Assembly (NCBI GenBank): GCA_947471745.1
Contig: CANJKZ010001112.1
Location: 1,278,001-1,342,000, forward strand
Source: Closterium sp. Naga37s-1
Lineage: Eukaryota; Streptophyta; Zygnematophyceae; Desmidiales; Closteriaceae
Length of the DNA: 64,000 nt
Reading direction: 5' to 3'
Positions 29,421 through 40,186 of this stretch are shown here, piece after piece; position 1 is the stretch's first letter; each line of letters starts with the position of its first letter. A program made the position numbers and the translations under genes. A model generated the notes under the pieces. That model ran no database searches. It had not been told where the DNA came from and saw only the letters and a program-made list of their open reading frames with translations.

Positions 29421-30242
29421 CCCCTCTCGCTCCAACTCCAGCTGCTCCTCACGTGCACGGCGAAGAGGGGCCTGGTGCCTGGTGTGGGGAGGAGTAGTGC
29501 CCAGGGCAGTGGTAGCCGCAGGACCGCCCTCCAAAGCACCAATCGCACCACCCCCCGAGCCAGCACCACCAGCAGTAATGCGGTCAGTCCCGGAATCTCC
29601 AGGTCTCGCAGAGGGCACACCCGCACCCCCAGTCGTAGCACCCCCAGGGACAGCTCGACCAACACCAGCTCCCAGGTAGCACCCCCAAGGTCCTCTACAA
29701 GACCACCTGCTCCCGCAGGTTCTGCAATAGGCTGTGAGGAGGACTGTGGGGGAAGGAGACGGCACGTGAGGGGCGACCGAGAGGGGGGGGGGGGGCATGT
29801 GACACACGTAACGGGGCTGGACCAAGGAGTGGGGGGCTGTACCGGAGGGGCAGGAGGGGGGGCAGGAGTCAGGAAGAGAGGGGGAGGAGGAACCGAAGAC
29901 CTCGACAGGGGTACCCGGTGTAGTAGGGGACGGACTCGACAAAACGAACATCACGGGAGTCAAAGAATCGGTGAAGGGGAGGGTGGTAAAAGGTGAAGCC
30001 AGAGGAGTCCTAAGGGAAAGCAAGGAAGACACAGGAAAGGTCGCGAGGGGAGAGCTTATCCGTGGAGGTGTAGCGAACAAGCGTCAAGCAGCCCCAGACA
30101 TGAAAAGGCGACGCAGCACCAGGGGACCCGGTCCAAAGACTGGTCGTTGAAGCCTCTGGCCGAGAGACACGTGGCCAGAGGTTTAGCTGGTGAGCGGCGT
30201 ACAGAACCGCGTAGGGCCACAGAAAATGGGGCGCACGGGCGT
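29421..30242 (-). pseudogene. copy e linker and integrase C-terminal region
   Basis: Frames rich in Pro/Ser/Thr (FATPPRISSPLATFPVSS) with short pieces of integrase C-terminal likeness near 30,000-30,240 (RAPHFLWPYAV type). No catalytic motif is seen here. Confidence 0.5.
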
Positions 30243-30604
30243 TCTGAGAGTACGACGGCTTATGCCAGCTATGCTTGCTTGCCTTTATATTATTACGCCA
30301 TTTCTAGCTTAGGGTTATATTTGCATGCATGCTTTCGCTTGATTTCCTAGGCTAGGTGCTTTCCTATACTTTATTATTGCTATAGCACCGAGCAAGGTTG
30401 CGTGCACCGAATTCCAGGCTTTTCGGTTGCCACCAAATTGCCTTCTACCGAATTCGGGAAGGCTCCATTCGGGACGGTTCGCGACCCTCGGAACCTTTGC
30501 GTAACACCTGGTTACTAGGCCTTGTATCGAGACTATATATATCATTCAAGGTAAATCATTCAATTCAAACTCTCTTTCTCGAGCTCGATCCTAGATCCTC
30601 ACAC
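30243..30604 (+). repeat. gypsy-2 5' LTR
   Basis: Shares about 213 bp with 35,572-35,784 (GGCTTATGCCAGCTATGC, GCATGCATGC, ACCGAATTCCAGGC). Its end is set by the primer site that follows. Confidence 0.7.
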
Positions 30605-30605
30605 T

Positions 30606-30620
30606 TGGTAATCCGAGCCG
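30606..30620 (+). promoter_or_regulatory. gypsy-2 primer binding site
   Basis: TTGGTAATCCGAGCC resembles the initiator tRNA-Met site but is diverged. Confidence 0.5.
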
Positions 30621-30771
30621 TTTACAAACGAAGTTTTTTTGACAACTAAAACCGAGTCTTAAAAAAACCGCGGGGGCGACGACTGTTAAACACCGATTTC
30701 GGGCACGCGGTTCCGTGTTTTTCACTCCCCCTCGTTTTTGGTTTCCGGACGCGCAATGTCAGGGATGTAGG

Positions 30772-31600
30772 ATCATGGCGGCAATTACGCGACCACCCAC
30801 GACATCGCCAGCCTTCGCACCGACGTGGAGCAGACGCAGGCGGCGATCCGGCGAATCAAAGCCCTCTTGACAAACCAATCGGTAGTCGCCACAGCAGCAG
30901 TAAATGCAGCAACGAACGTAGCAGCGACAGCAGCAGCAGCAGCGGTGACGCCGACAATTCACGCACCAGTGGTACCACCTTCGCCGAACCTCGAAGCAGC
31001 TCGCCCGAGGCTTCCTGAAGCGTTCGATCCAAGCGCAAAGGGATTGGACGTTTGACGATTCGTGGCAACCCTCGAAATCTATTTTGAGGCAATTGGCTGT
31101 TCGACCCCGACACACGATGCAGCAAGGATTCGGCTCGCAGCGACACTGTTGCGAGGACCAGCGCCCGAGTGGATTTACTACAGTTACGTGGCCCGCGGGG
31201 AGAATACGTGGGCGCAGTTTCAGGCAGGTCTCATCGAAAAATTTGAGCCGATAAATTCGGTGTACATGGCGCGGCAGCAGATTCACGGACACAAGCAACT
31301 AGCGAGTGTAGCACCGTACACACAGAAGATGGATCAACATTTCAACCGCATCACGACCTGACCGAAGGCGAAAAAATCCAAGCATACACAAAAGATTCGC
31401 CGACAGGTCATCACCGCGAACTACAGTAGCTATCGCGACATCGTACGTGCAGCCGAACGATACGACGCGTTAACTCGTGGTCAACCCGAAACACGACGCT
31501 ACGAGCCGAACCGTACATTTAGCACGAAGTGATTGGCACCCCCCACGTTTGCCGAAACGATGGATATTGACAGATTCGACGCGAAGCAGCAGCCGAGAAG
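30772..31600 (+). pseudogene. gypsy-2 gag remnant
   Basis: Coiled-coil start (ASLRTDVEQTQAAIRRIKAL), then a gag domain (LEIYFEAIGC; LAATLLRGPAPEWIYYSYV; GENTWAQFQAGLIEKFEPIN). The following stretch to about 32,250 is degraded with no clear domain. Confidence 0.7.
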
Positions 31601-32249
31601 ATGCGAATTGTGCTGCGCCGGACATCAAATACTGTCGTGCTACAAAATGAAAAAAGCACGTGCGGCATGGCTGGGCGGCAACAGTACAGCACCCCCGAAG
31701 TAAAAAAATGGGAATCGCCAGTTGCCGCGGATCGACCTGGCGATCGCGTAAAGATCCGAAAAGGGAAAAATGGCGACGACGTGACGACTTCTGAGCGGGC
31801 GAAAAAAGGAGAAAATTATGGCGCGAATATAAAACGTCATGACCGGCCGGCATCATGGGAAATCACCGAGGCGAATGGAGGCTTTGCGAAAAAAGACTCT
31901 GCACCGACCGGGAAACTCCCGCCGAACACCCACGAAAGTAAGAATTCGTTAATGTTATCCACAAAGATACTTCAACAAAGAATATTACTTCTCGTGGTTT
32001 TCAAGCCTTTGAGAAATTTAGGGGAGATTTAGAGGCCAAGAAAAAGCCTTCAGACATTATTCAGGTACCTGAGAAGTTGGGCAAAGCATTACGGAGCGTA
32101 GAAAAGGGTCGTGCGTTTCGTGGAGTTAATATTCTCTCCCCGCAGCACAGTGTTAAGTCTCCCCGTTGCCCACAAGTGAAGCCTACACAGCTTCAAAGGC
32201 TTAGAGGAAATTCAGGCTAAGGAGATGTTGTTTAAGCCCTAGAAAAATC

Positions 32250-33126
32250 CTCCTACCCCCCCAGGTGAAGTTGGAAAGTGCTGAGTCAGGTATAGGGAAT
32301 AGGGATGGTAATATCTTTCGTGTACCCTATGATCCTACCAATGAGACCCTCTTTGGCTACTCAGCACATCAGGAACCACTACTCCTCGAGGTGTTATACA
32401 AAGGACGACGCCTCCAGGCACTGGTGGACAGCGGTACATCTCACTCAGTGTGTGACCCCGCGGGACGTTGCAGAAAATTGGAGAACCTTCGGAGGAGACC
32501 AAGTTCACGGCAACGATGGTGGACGGTACGAAACTTCCCATCCCCGGCAAAGCATCACTGCACCTGCACATAGGGGCGCTGAGGTGGAAGCCGACGTTTC
32601 CGATCACGAACATCAATGGTTTAGATTTCATCTTGGGGCGAGATTTCCTGAAGCGGTTCAACCTCAAGATTGACTGGGTTAACAGGAAGGCGTGCATCTA
32701 CAACAACGGGAAACGAGTAGAGTTGCGAAGCTGGACGGATACAAGGAACGTTCTTGAAACGACACTGGCACGGTTCGAATGGACGGTGAACAAGAGAGAC
32801 ACCGATTACTTAGCACTGGTTATGGCTGCTGCAGAGGAGGAGAAGCCGAACACAGAGCTACATGCAGCAGTAAAAGAGGTGTGGGAGTACTACAAAGATA
32901 TCATGCCAGACGACCTACCTGCAGGAGTACCCCAGCACGCACCCACGAGCACGAGATTGTGGAGGAACCAGGTGCGAAACCCGTCTCACGTGCACCATAC
33001 CTACTGAGTCCGACAGAACTGACAGACATGAAGAAGCAGATCGTACATCTATTGGACAGACAACTGATCCGCCCATCCACCTCTCCCTACGATGCGCCAG
33101 TTCTCTTCCGCGCACTGAACAAATAG
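32250..33126 (+). pseudogene. gypsy-2 protease to RT start, remnant
   Basis: Retropepsin site (RRLQALVDSGTSHSV), the later NGLDFILGRDFLKRFN strand and the pre-RT stretch (YKDIMPDDLPAGVPQ). It reads in more than one frame. Confidence 0.7.
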
Positions 33127-34058
33127 ACAGCTAAAAACAAATACCACATACCGCGCATAGGCGACCTACTGGACCAACTGCGTGGTACAACAATCTTTTC
33201 GAAGCTGGACCTACAGTCGGGTTACTTGTAGATCAAGATGGCGGACAACTCGATCCACAAGACGTCGTTCAATACCAGATACGGCACCTACGAATACTTG
33301 GTGATGCCGTTCAGACTCTGCAACGCACCAGCAACGTTTCAGGCAGAGATGAATCACATCCTACGGCCCCTGCTGGACGAGTGCATGGTGGTGTACCTGG
33401 ACGTCATTCTCATCTACTCCAAGAACATGAAGGGGCATGTGGAGCATCTGCGCAAGGTGTTCGACATCCTGCGGAAAAATAAGTTCTACGTGGAGCTGTC
33501 AAAGAGCGACTTCGCCCTGAAGAAGGTGCAATTTCTCGGGCACATGGTGAGTGCGAAAGGCGTACACGTGGACCCGTGGAAGATCGAAGCCGTTAAGAAT
33601 TGAAAGTACCGGAGAACGTGAAGGAGTTGCAGCAGTTCCTAGGCTTCGCCAACTATTACAGCAAGTTCGTGCCGCAGTACGCTAAGATAGCAACGCCACT
33701 GACCGGCCTATTGAAAAAGGATACGCCCTACAAATGGGATACTCCTCAACAGCAAGCCATGGAGCAACTCAAGACAGCACTGACCACAGCACCAGTATTC
33801 ATCCTACCAGACCCAAACAAGGACTACGTAGTGGAAGCAGATGGTAATGACCAAGCAGTCGGAGCAGTACTGATGCAGGATCATGGACGCCGTTTGCAGC
33901 CCATCGCCTACCTCAGTAAGAAATCACATGGAGCAGAACTGAACTACCCCATCCATGACAAAGAAGCCTTAGCGATAGTCATAACTTTCAAAGCGTGGAG
34001 GTGTTACCTAGAGGGAGCCAAAACTACAGTCTATACCACTGCAGCCTCAAATATCTGA
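33127..34058 (+). pseudogene. gypsy-2 RT and RNase H, remnant
   Basis: RT palm (YGTYEYLVMPFRLCNAPATF; YLDVILIYSKN at the catalytic site) and the connection (ELQQFLGFANYYSKFVPQYA). RNase H starts at VVEADGNDQAVGAVL and ends with EALAIVITFKAWRCYLEG. Confidence 0.82.
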
Positions 34059-35290
34059 AGTTGCAGCCGACACTCTCACGATAAGGCAGACGCGTTGAGC
34101 CACCCCGGCCATGTAGCAGGCATCCAGCTCGACGGAATGAACCATCTGCTCAAGGGTCTATTCCAACATGGGTACTCCGTGGACGCAGAGATTGGTACAG
34201 CATAGACGTAGAAGCTGTTACAGTGGGAGAAAAACTTAGCTGTAAAGAAGGGCACAGGAATGGTTTGGGTACCGAACTATGCCCCGCTACGACAGATTCT
34301 ATTGGAGGAGTTTCACGACATACCATACGCGGGACATTTCGAGAGCAAAAAGACGGTAGCAGGGATAGCGAAGTATTACTACTGGCCAGGATGGCAGCTG
34401 TTGTGCAGCAGTTCTTCACCTCATGCGACACGTGCCAACGGATGACGAGTAGTAAGCAGAAAATAAGCAGGGTTACTTCAGCCTCTACCCGTACCGGAAC
34501 ATCCATGGCAAGTTGTCAGCCTAAATCCTTCGACCTCATGAGGGAACGATGCTATACTCATGGTGATAAGTTCTCTGAAATGGGACATTTCATCCCGACT
34601 AACCCCACGGCTACAGCTGAAGCAACTGCTTGCCTCTTCTTCGACCGCATCATCACCGTCCACGGCATCCCCGCTACACTCATCTCAGGCAGAGACCCAA
34701 AATTCGACAGTAAGTTATGGAGGGAACTCATGGAATTGTTGGGGACAAAACTTGCGATGTCTTCAGCATACCACCCCCAGACTGACGGACAGTAGAGCGA
34801 CTCAATCAAGTGGTTGAACAGTGACTACGCACAGCTTGGAAAGACGACGCCAGCCACTGGGATCAACAATTACCGACCCTAGAGGTCGCTTACAACAACG
34901 CGTCACATGCGGCCACACGGAATACTCCTTTCTTCCAGTGCTACGGACGGGAACCACTCACACCACAGCAGCCAACCACACTGGCACACGTCCAAGCCTC
35001 ACATGACTTCTTCACCACCATGCAGTAGCTATGGGAGAAGACTCAACGACGCCTCACCACGATGAAGAACTCCCAGAAGCAGTATGCCGATCGACAGCGA
35101 TGTGATCACTCAGTAGCAGTCGAAGATCAGGTGCTCCTCGATACGCGCAACTTGAACCTGTCTCACCTACCATCCAAACTCCGGCCTCGCTTCTGTAGTC
35201 CTTTTCACATTGAGGCACAGGTGACACCAGTATCATTCCACTTGCGCTTTCCTACTACGTGGAAGCTTCACACGCTTTCCATGTTCAGCT
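34059..35290 (+). pseudogene. gypsy-2 integrase, remnant
   Basis: Zinc-finger residues (EFHDIPYAGHF; CDTCQRM) and core pieces (GIPATLISGRDPKFDSKLW; SSAYHPQTDGQ). Degraded and read in several frames. Confidence 0.7.
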
Positions 35291-35571
35291 ACTGAAGCCC
35301 TACAAGGACCCCAACCAACAGTTCCAAGGATGGCAACTACCGCCACCACCACCTATTCTCATACAGGATGAACCAGAGTATGACGTGGAGTGCGTTCTCA
35401 CTTATCGGCGCCGTGGCGGCAAAACCCTCGAGTTCCTGATACGCTGGAAGGGATATGACCCCACCGAGGACAACTGGGTTGCAGAAGATATGGGCAACGC
35501 ACGCTGTGCTCTCAAGGACTATCTTGTCAAGAAGGGTGTATCTTACGCCACCCAGCTTTGTTTAGGGGAAG
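35259..35571 (+). pseudogene. gypsy-2 integrase C-terminus with chromodomain
   Basis: Chromodomain signature: EYDVECVLTYRRRGGK, FLIRWKGYDPTEDNW and CALKDYL. This marks the element as a chromovirus, a clade in which the domain is thought to direct insertion to modified chromatin. Confidence 0.82.
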
Positions 35572-35784
35572 TGCGAGAGCACGATGGCTTACGCCAGCTA
35601 TGCTTGCTTGCCTTTACTTTATTATGCTATTTCTAGCTTAGGGTTATATTTGCATGCATGCCTTTGCTTGAAATCCTAGGCTAGGTGCTTTCCTAGATCT
35701 TATTATAGTTATAGCACCGAGCTATGTTGCGTGCACCGAATTCCAGGCTTTTCGGTTGCAGTCGAATTGCCTTCTACCGAATTC
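35572..35784 (+). repeat. gypsy-2 3' LTR sequence
   Basis: Follows a purine run (AGGGGAAG) and matches the first part of the left LTR at about 90%. Confidence 0.7.
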
Positions 35785-36601
35785 CTGCTGCTGCTGCTAC
35801 TGCCCTCGGGGGCCAGTGTGAAGTGTGTATAGACCAAAGCCCGGCTCAGCGATAAAGGTGACAAGAGGCGCGTACGAGTCCCCGTCGACACAAACTGCAG
35901 TCTTGCCAGAAGGCTCAATCCACACACCCACGTGACTACTCACGAGCAGCCTCACACCCACCAAGTTCTCGGAGAACGAGGGGACATGGAAGCCGGTCAA
36001 GAAACCCGAGGGAACTGCCGGGCACGGAAGCGTAGTAGTGTAGCGAGCAGTGACTAGTCCCAAAGGGGGATCAGCCCGTCAAGAAACCCGAGGGAACTGC
36101 CGGGCACGGAAGCGTAGTAGTGTAGCGAGCAGTGACTGGTCCCAAAGTGGGATCAGTCGTTGCCACAGAGACCGGCGCAGGAAGCGGAGTAAGCGTCGTG
36201 TGGTCGCGGAAGAAACAGTGCGAAGCTCCGGAAACCAGAGTGAAAGACAACGAAGTGTCCTCCGGAGCAGCTCCTGGACTAGTGTCAACACAAGTACCTA
36301 CGCTAGCAACAGGCACCTCAGCAACACTAGCACCTAAGCAAACAACACTAGAGTAAACAAAGTCAGAATCACTAGAATCAACAACATCATACATAGCATG
36401 AGGAGTTCCTAAGAGATCAAGCAACTGAGAAGCCGACATGCCCCACAGAGCAGGGCCGTACTTCTGAACACGGGGAAGCCAGTCAGGGGAAGAGTAAAGC
36501 ACAGGCCGATGGGTGGGTGCGGCCACAGGGGAGGCCTTGGCGAGCACCTGTCTGAACGAGATAGGTGCAGGGAAGGTGGACGGCACCACGCGACAGCTCA
36601 C
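35785..36601 (-). pseudogene. copy e protease region
   Basis: Minus frame with SFTLVSGASHCFFRDHTTL (protease site region), TLPCPAVPSGFLTGFHVPSF and FSENLVGVRLLVSSHVGVW, as in the protease region of copies a, b and c. It ends at gypsy-2. Confidence 0.7.
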
Positions 36602-37637
36602 GCGGTCCTGACCCCTGCCCCGGAGCCTGCTGCTGCCTCTGCTTCTGCTGTGGCTGCTGCAAGAGGAGTGGCTGCTGCTGCTGCCGCTAAGTCAGGTACC
36701 AAGCCGTCACTGCAGCACCTGCAGCTGGCGGACCAGCAGGCGCCTGACGAACCCGAGCGTCACCTTCACCAGCTGCAGTAGAGGAGCCACTAGCCGCTGC
36801 ACGAGTCCTCCAGCCTCTATACTCCCGCCACCGCCGCTCGCCACGCCACCTCCGACGCCTCCGCTCGCAACCTGACCGCCCCTCCTGCCACTCCTACCCC
36901 TAGACCGTAAAGAAGTCGTAACAGCAGCTGCGGTCACGTCAGGAGCGGCAGTGGCGAGGGAGACAGTAAAGGTGGGCAGCTGAGGGACAGTGCACCCATG
37001 AAACAGTGGAGGGGGCACAGCACCAGAGGCGGAGGCTACCGAGCGGAGGTTGCTCTCGACGTCCTTGAGGGTAGACTCAAGGACCTTGATAGTGAGCTCG
37101 CTAGGGTGCTTCAGAAGAAGCGCGTCATGAACCGAGGCAAGGCGGTCAGGGAGCCTAGTGGCGATAAAAAAAACAGCAATCGTCATAGCAGGAGGGAGCA
37201 GTTCAAGCTGCGCGTAAGTGCAGGTAGTGCGGGAGCTAGAATCAAGCGAGCGCAGGTGAGCGATCAGGCCAGCAGAGCGCTCAAACGAGGCGAGGTCAGG
37301 AAACAGGAACGGGAGGAAAAGTCAACCAAGAAAGACACTGGAGGGAGTAGCGTAGTGGGCCTTGATCGCAGTCAGGAACTCACTAGCAGTGGGAACCTGG
37401 GTGAAGTGGGCATCCTCGAACTTAGGGAGGAGGCTGCTAAGGGCGATGCAGGCCGCAGCGTCACGCGACTTCCACGCTGTCAAGTCAGCACGCTGGCGTG
37501 CATAACGGTCTGTGTCTGAAGTGCTAGCGTCAGCACCTAAAGGTGTGGGGGCGGAGGGCGCAGGAAGGTCACCGGAAGCGTGCGCCCATAGAAACTCGTC
37601 TGCCTGAACCTAACTCTCTAGGAGGCGGCGCACACTC
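36602..37637 (-). pseudogene. copy e gag, first copy of a tandem duplication
   Basis: Gag residues MTIAVFFIATRLPDRLASVH, TIKVLESTLKDVESNLRSVA and a Gly/Arg-rich tail (SRGRSGRRGG). About 820 bp of it (36,815-37,637) is repeated at 37,894-38,700. A Pro/Ala-rich segment lies left of it. Confidence 0.7.
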
Positions 37638-37893
37638 AGGATCCGACACCCCGTTTTCGCTTTTCACTTTGCCGATTAGTGTCCCGTTGTAGATTAAGTG
37701 GTTTTTTTTTTTCGAGTATGTGCAATTCGACATCGCATTTCACCGACTGGTTGTCTGAGAAGAGGTTGAACTGAAGCTCCGGTACGACAAGCACGTAACT
37801 GGATCTGCCCGCGGCTTTTTGCCCAAATCGACTGGTTGTTGGCGACTGTGATTTCCACCTCGTTGAAGAGCTCCTCGTTGTTGTAGATAATTT
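37638..37893 (-). repeat. piece of a family-1-like copia protease between two gag copies
   Basis: About 255 bp closely matching 56,041-56,300 (same residues SYVLVVPELQF, VELHILEKKKP; same run of T near the start). It belongs to another copia lineage and sits exactly between the two gag copies. Confidence 0.8.
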
Positions 37894-38765
37894 TTTTGTA
37901 CTCCCGCCACCGCCGCTCGCCATGCCACCTCCGCTGCCTCTGCCCGCACCCTGACCGCCCCTCCTGCCACTCCTACCCCTAGACTGCAAAGAAGTCATAA
38001 CAGCAGCCGCTGTCACGTCAGTAGCGGCAGTGGCGAGGGAGGCAGTAAAGGTGGGCAGCTGAGGGACAGTGCACCCATGAAACAGTGGAGGGGGAACAGC
38101 ACCAGAGGCGGAGGCTACCGAGCGGCGGTTGCTCTCGACGTCCTTGAGGGCAGACTCAACGACCTTGATAGTGAGCAGAAGAAGCACGTCACGAACCGAG
38201 GCAAGGCGGTCAGAGAGCCTACTGGCGATAAAAAAGACAGCAATCGTCATAGGTGGAGGGAGCAGTGCAAGCTGCGCGTTAGTGCAGGTAGTGTGGGAGC
38301 TAGAATCAAGCGAGCGCAGGTGAGCGATCAAGTCAGCAGAGCGCTCAAACGAGGCGAGGTCAGAAAACAAGAACGGGAGGAAAAGTCGACCAAGAGAGAC
38401 ACTGGTGGGAGTAGCGTAGCGTGCCTTGATCGTAGTCAGGAATTCACTAGCAGTGGGAACCTGAGTGAAGTGGGCCTCCTCGAACTCAGGGTGGAGGCTG
38501 CTAAGGGCGATGCAGGCCGCAGGGTCACGCGACTTTCACGATGTCAAGTCAGCACGCTCGCGCGCATAACGGTCTCTGTCTGAAGTGCTAGCGTCAGCAC
38601 CTAAGGGTGTAGGGGCGGGGGGCGCAGGAAGGTCACCGGAAGCGTGCGCCCACAGAGACTCGTCTGCCTGAACCTAACTCTCTAGGAGGCGGCGCACACT
38701 TAGGAGCCAGACCGAGAACTCGAGTGGCCTACCCTCGGCGTCAAAGCGCAGGACTCTAGGGGTCG
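37894..38765 (-). pseudogene. copy e gag, second copy of a tandem duplication
   Basis: It matches 36,815-37,637 with scattered differences (FSDLASFERSADLIAHLRSL, MTIAVFFIASRLSDRLASVR). It extends further toward the gag start, near 38,765 (MATPRVLRF). Confidence 0.72.
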
Positions 38766-38869
38766 CCATAGCGGAAGCAAAGAGGTGGGAACTGCTGCTG
38801 CCGAAACCCTAAACGCCTAAGTGCATAAGTATGGCGTGACAGGTAGTGGGTAAGGCTCACAGCACTGCA

Positions 38870-39300
38870 GGATGGTAGGGTAGGGCGCGAAGTGGCGCTG
38901 CGCGACAGGCAGGACGGGACGCGCGCGGCTCGGCATTGCGCGGCAGGCAGAACGGGACGGGCGTGGCGTGGCGCCGCGGGATGGGTAGGCACGGCGCACG
39001 CGACGGGACAGACGGGACGGGCGCGACGGGCTAGACGGGACGGGATGGACGCTACGGGGCGGACGGGACGGACGCGACACGACTGGACGACGGGACGGGA
39101 CGAGCGCGACGCGACGTTACGAGCCAGGACGACGGGACGGGACGACGCAGCGAGACTGGACGGGCGCTACGGGCGTTGCGGGTGCTACGGGCGCTACAGG
39201 CGCTACGGGCGCTGCGGGCGCTACGGGCGCCGGGCGTGGTAGGCTAGGCGCAATGGGAGCTAGTGAACGAGACGAACCGGCATGACGGCGCTAGGGGACG
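38870..39300 (-). repeat. copy e leader array
   Basis: GC-rich units, first of the type GACGGGACGGGCGCGACG, then GGGCGCTAC. It lies at the same place as the arrays of the other copies but the unit is unrelated. Confidence 0.75.
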
Positions 39301-39408
39301 GTACGGGGCGCAACGGGCGCTAGGGTACAAGACGAACCGACGTGATAGGTGCTAGGAGACGGTACGGGAGGAACGAGATCCCACAGGATCCTAACTTAGG
39401 TGATACCA

Positions 39409-39515
39409 TGTCAAGCACAGAATGATGGTTTGCTAAGGTTTGTAGGGGTACATAAACCGAACCCTAACTGTTGTACCCCAGATGACACACATCACTAAGT
39501 CTATAACATCTGACA
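39409..39515 (-). repeat. copy e 5' LTR
   Basis: 107 bp, TGTCAAGCAC...TCTGACA, preceded (plus strand) by the primer-site complement GGTGATACCA and followed by AAAAG (39,516-39,520). Confidence 0.82.
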
Positions 39516-39991
39516 AAAAGCCTGAAATCAGGATAATTACCCTGATAACAACAGCCCCGGAAGGATTGTCTCAGAATTGATCGCAGGTAGAGTTGTTGCA
39601 GCGGAAGTGTTGACCTCAGATCAGGGTGAATGTAAATGTCAAGCAGTGCCCTAGATAACAGACTTTTTACTCTGATTCAGAGCTCGTCCAGACTTTTCTT
39701 TATGTACCTTGTTTGTTTTTTCAGGGTTATTTTTAATGACTTGGCTAAAATTTCAGCCTAATTTTATGAGTGTAGGCTGAGCTCTCAGCCTTGTATCGAG
39801 GGTGCACTCTGAAATCGATACTACAGGGATTTCCGCCAGCCTGGCGGCGTGTAGCACTAACACCGTCAATCACGAGAGGGAAACCAAAGCTTCCCGAGTG
39901 CGGCACCGCAGAATCGAGTTGGTACAGGAATGCTGATATCAGCTTAAACTCCAACCAAACGCGGCTGCGCAACAGGCAGCGCTGGCAAGAT
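39516..39991 (-). repeat. spacer holding a diverged family-1-like LTR piece
   Basis: No gene. 39,575-39,640 (GCAGCGGAAGTGTTGACCTC, CAGGGTGAATGTAAATG) resembles the LTR at 57,199-57,608. The rest, to AAGAT at 39,987-39,991, is unassigned. Confidence 0.45.
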
Positions 39992-40121
39992 TGTCAGAAT
40001 AATGAGCAGGAATGAATGAACTAGCAGTAGGATGGGTACAAGTAGCAAACCCTAATTTGGGTTGTACCCCATATGGGCTACCCCACTATAGCCTACACAA
40101 CAAGCAGCACATAGTTTGACA
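39992..40121 (-). repeat. copy b 3' LTR
   Basis: 130 bp, TGTCAGAATAATG...TAGTTTGACA, with the 5-bp inverted ends TGTCA/TGACA. Confidence 0.9.
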
Positions 40122-40186
40122 CACCCCCATAGGCAAAGTGGGGGAGAACAAGAGGTCACAAGACCAGTCGAGAAAGGCAAAGCAAG

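Larger units (their letters stand above)
30243..35784 (+). mobile_element. Ty3/gypsy chromovirus-type element (gypsy-2), old, nested in copy e
   Basis: A plus-strand element: left LTR about 30,243-30,604, primer site, gag, protease, RT/RNase H, integrase, chromodomain, and the right LTR sequence 35,572-35,784. The shared LTR part is about 90% alike, so it is old. It has many breaks (ten or more). It lies inside copy e in the opposite orientation. Confidence 0.85.
26710..39515 (-). mobile_element. copia family-2 copy e, old, with nested gypsy-2
   Basis: LTRs at 26,710-26,817 and 39,409-39,515, target duplication AAAAG on both sides, polypurine tract by the left LTR and primer site (minus TGGTATCACC) by the right LTR. 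The LTRs differ at about 11-12 of 108 sites (about 89% alike), so this is an old insertion. It contains a gypsy element (30,243-35,784). The element is broken in many places. Confidence 0.88.

Noticed and set aside
29195-29497. Poly-alanine protein on the plus strand
   Set aside because: It is a GCT triplet stretch at the linker position of copia copy e, on the strand opposite to the element.
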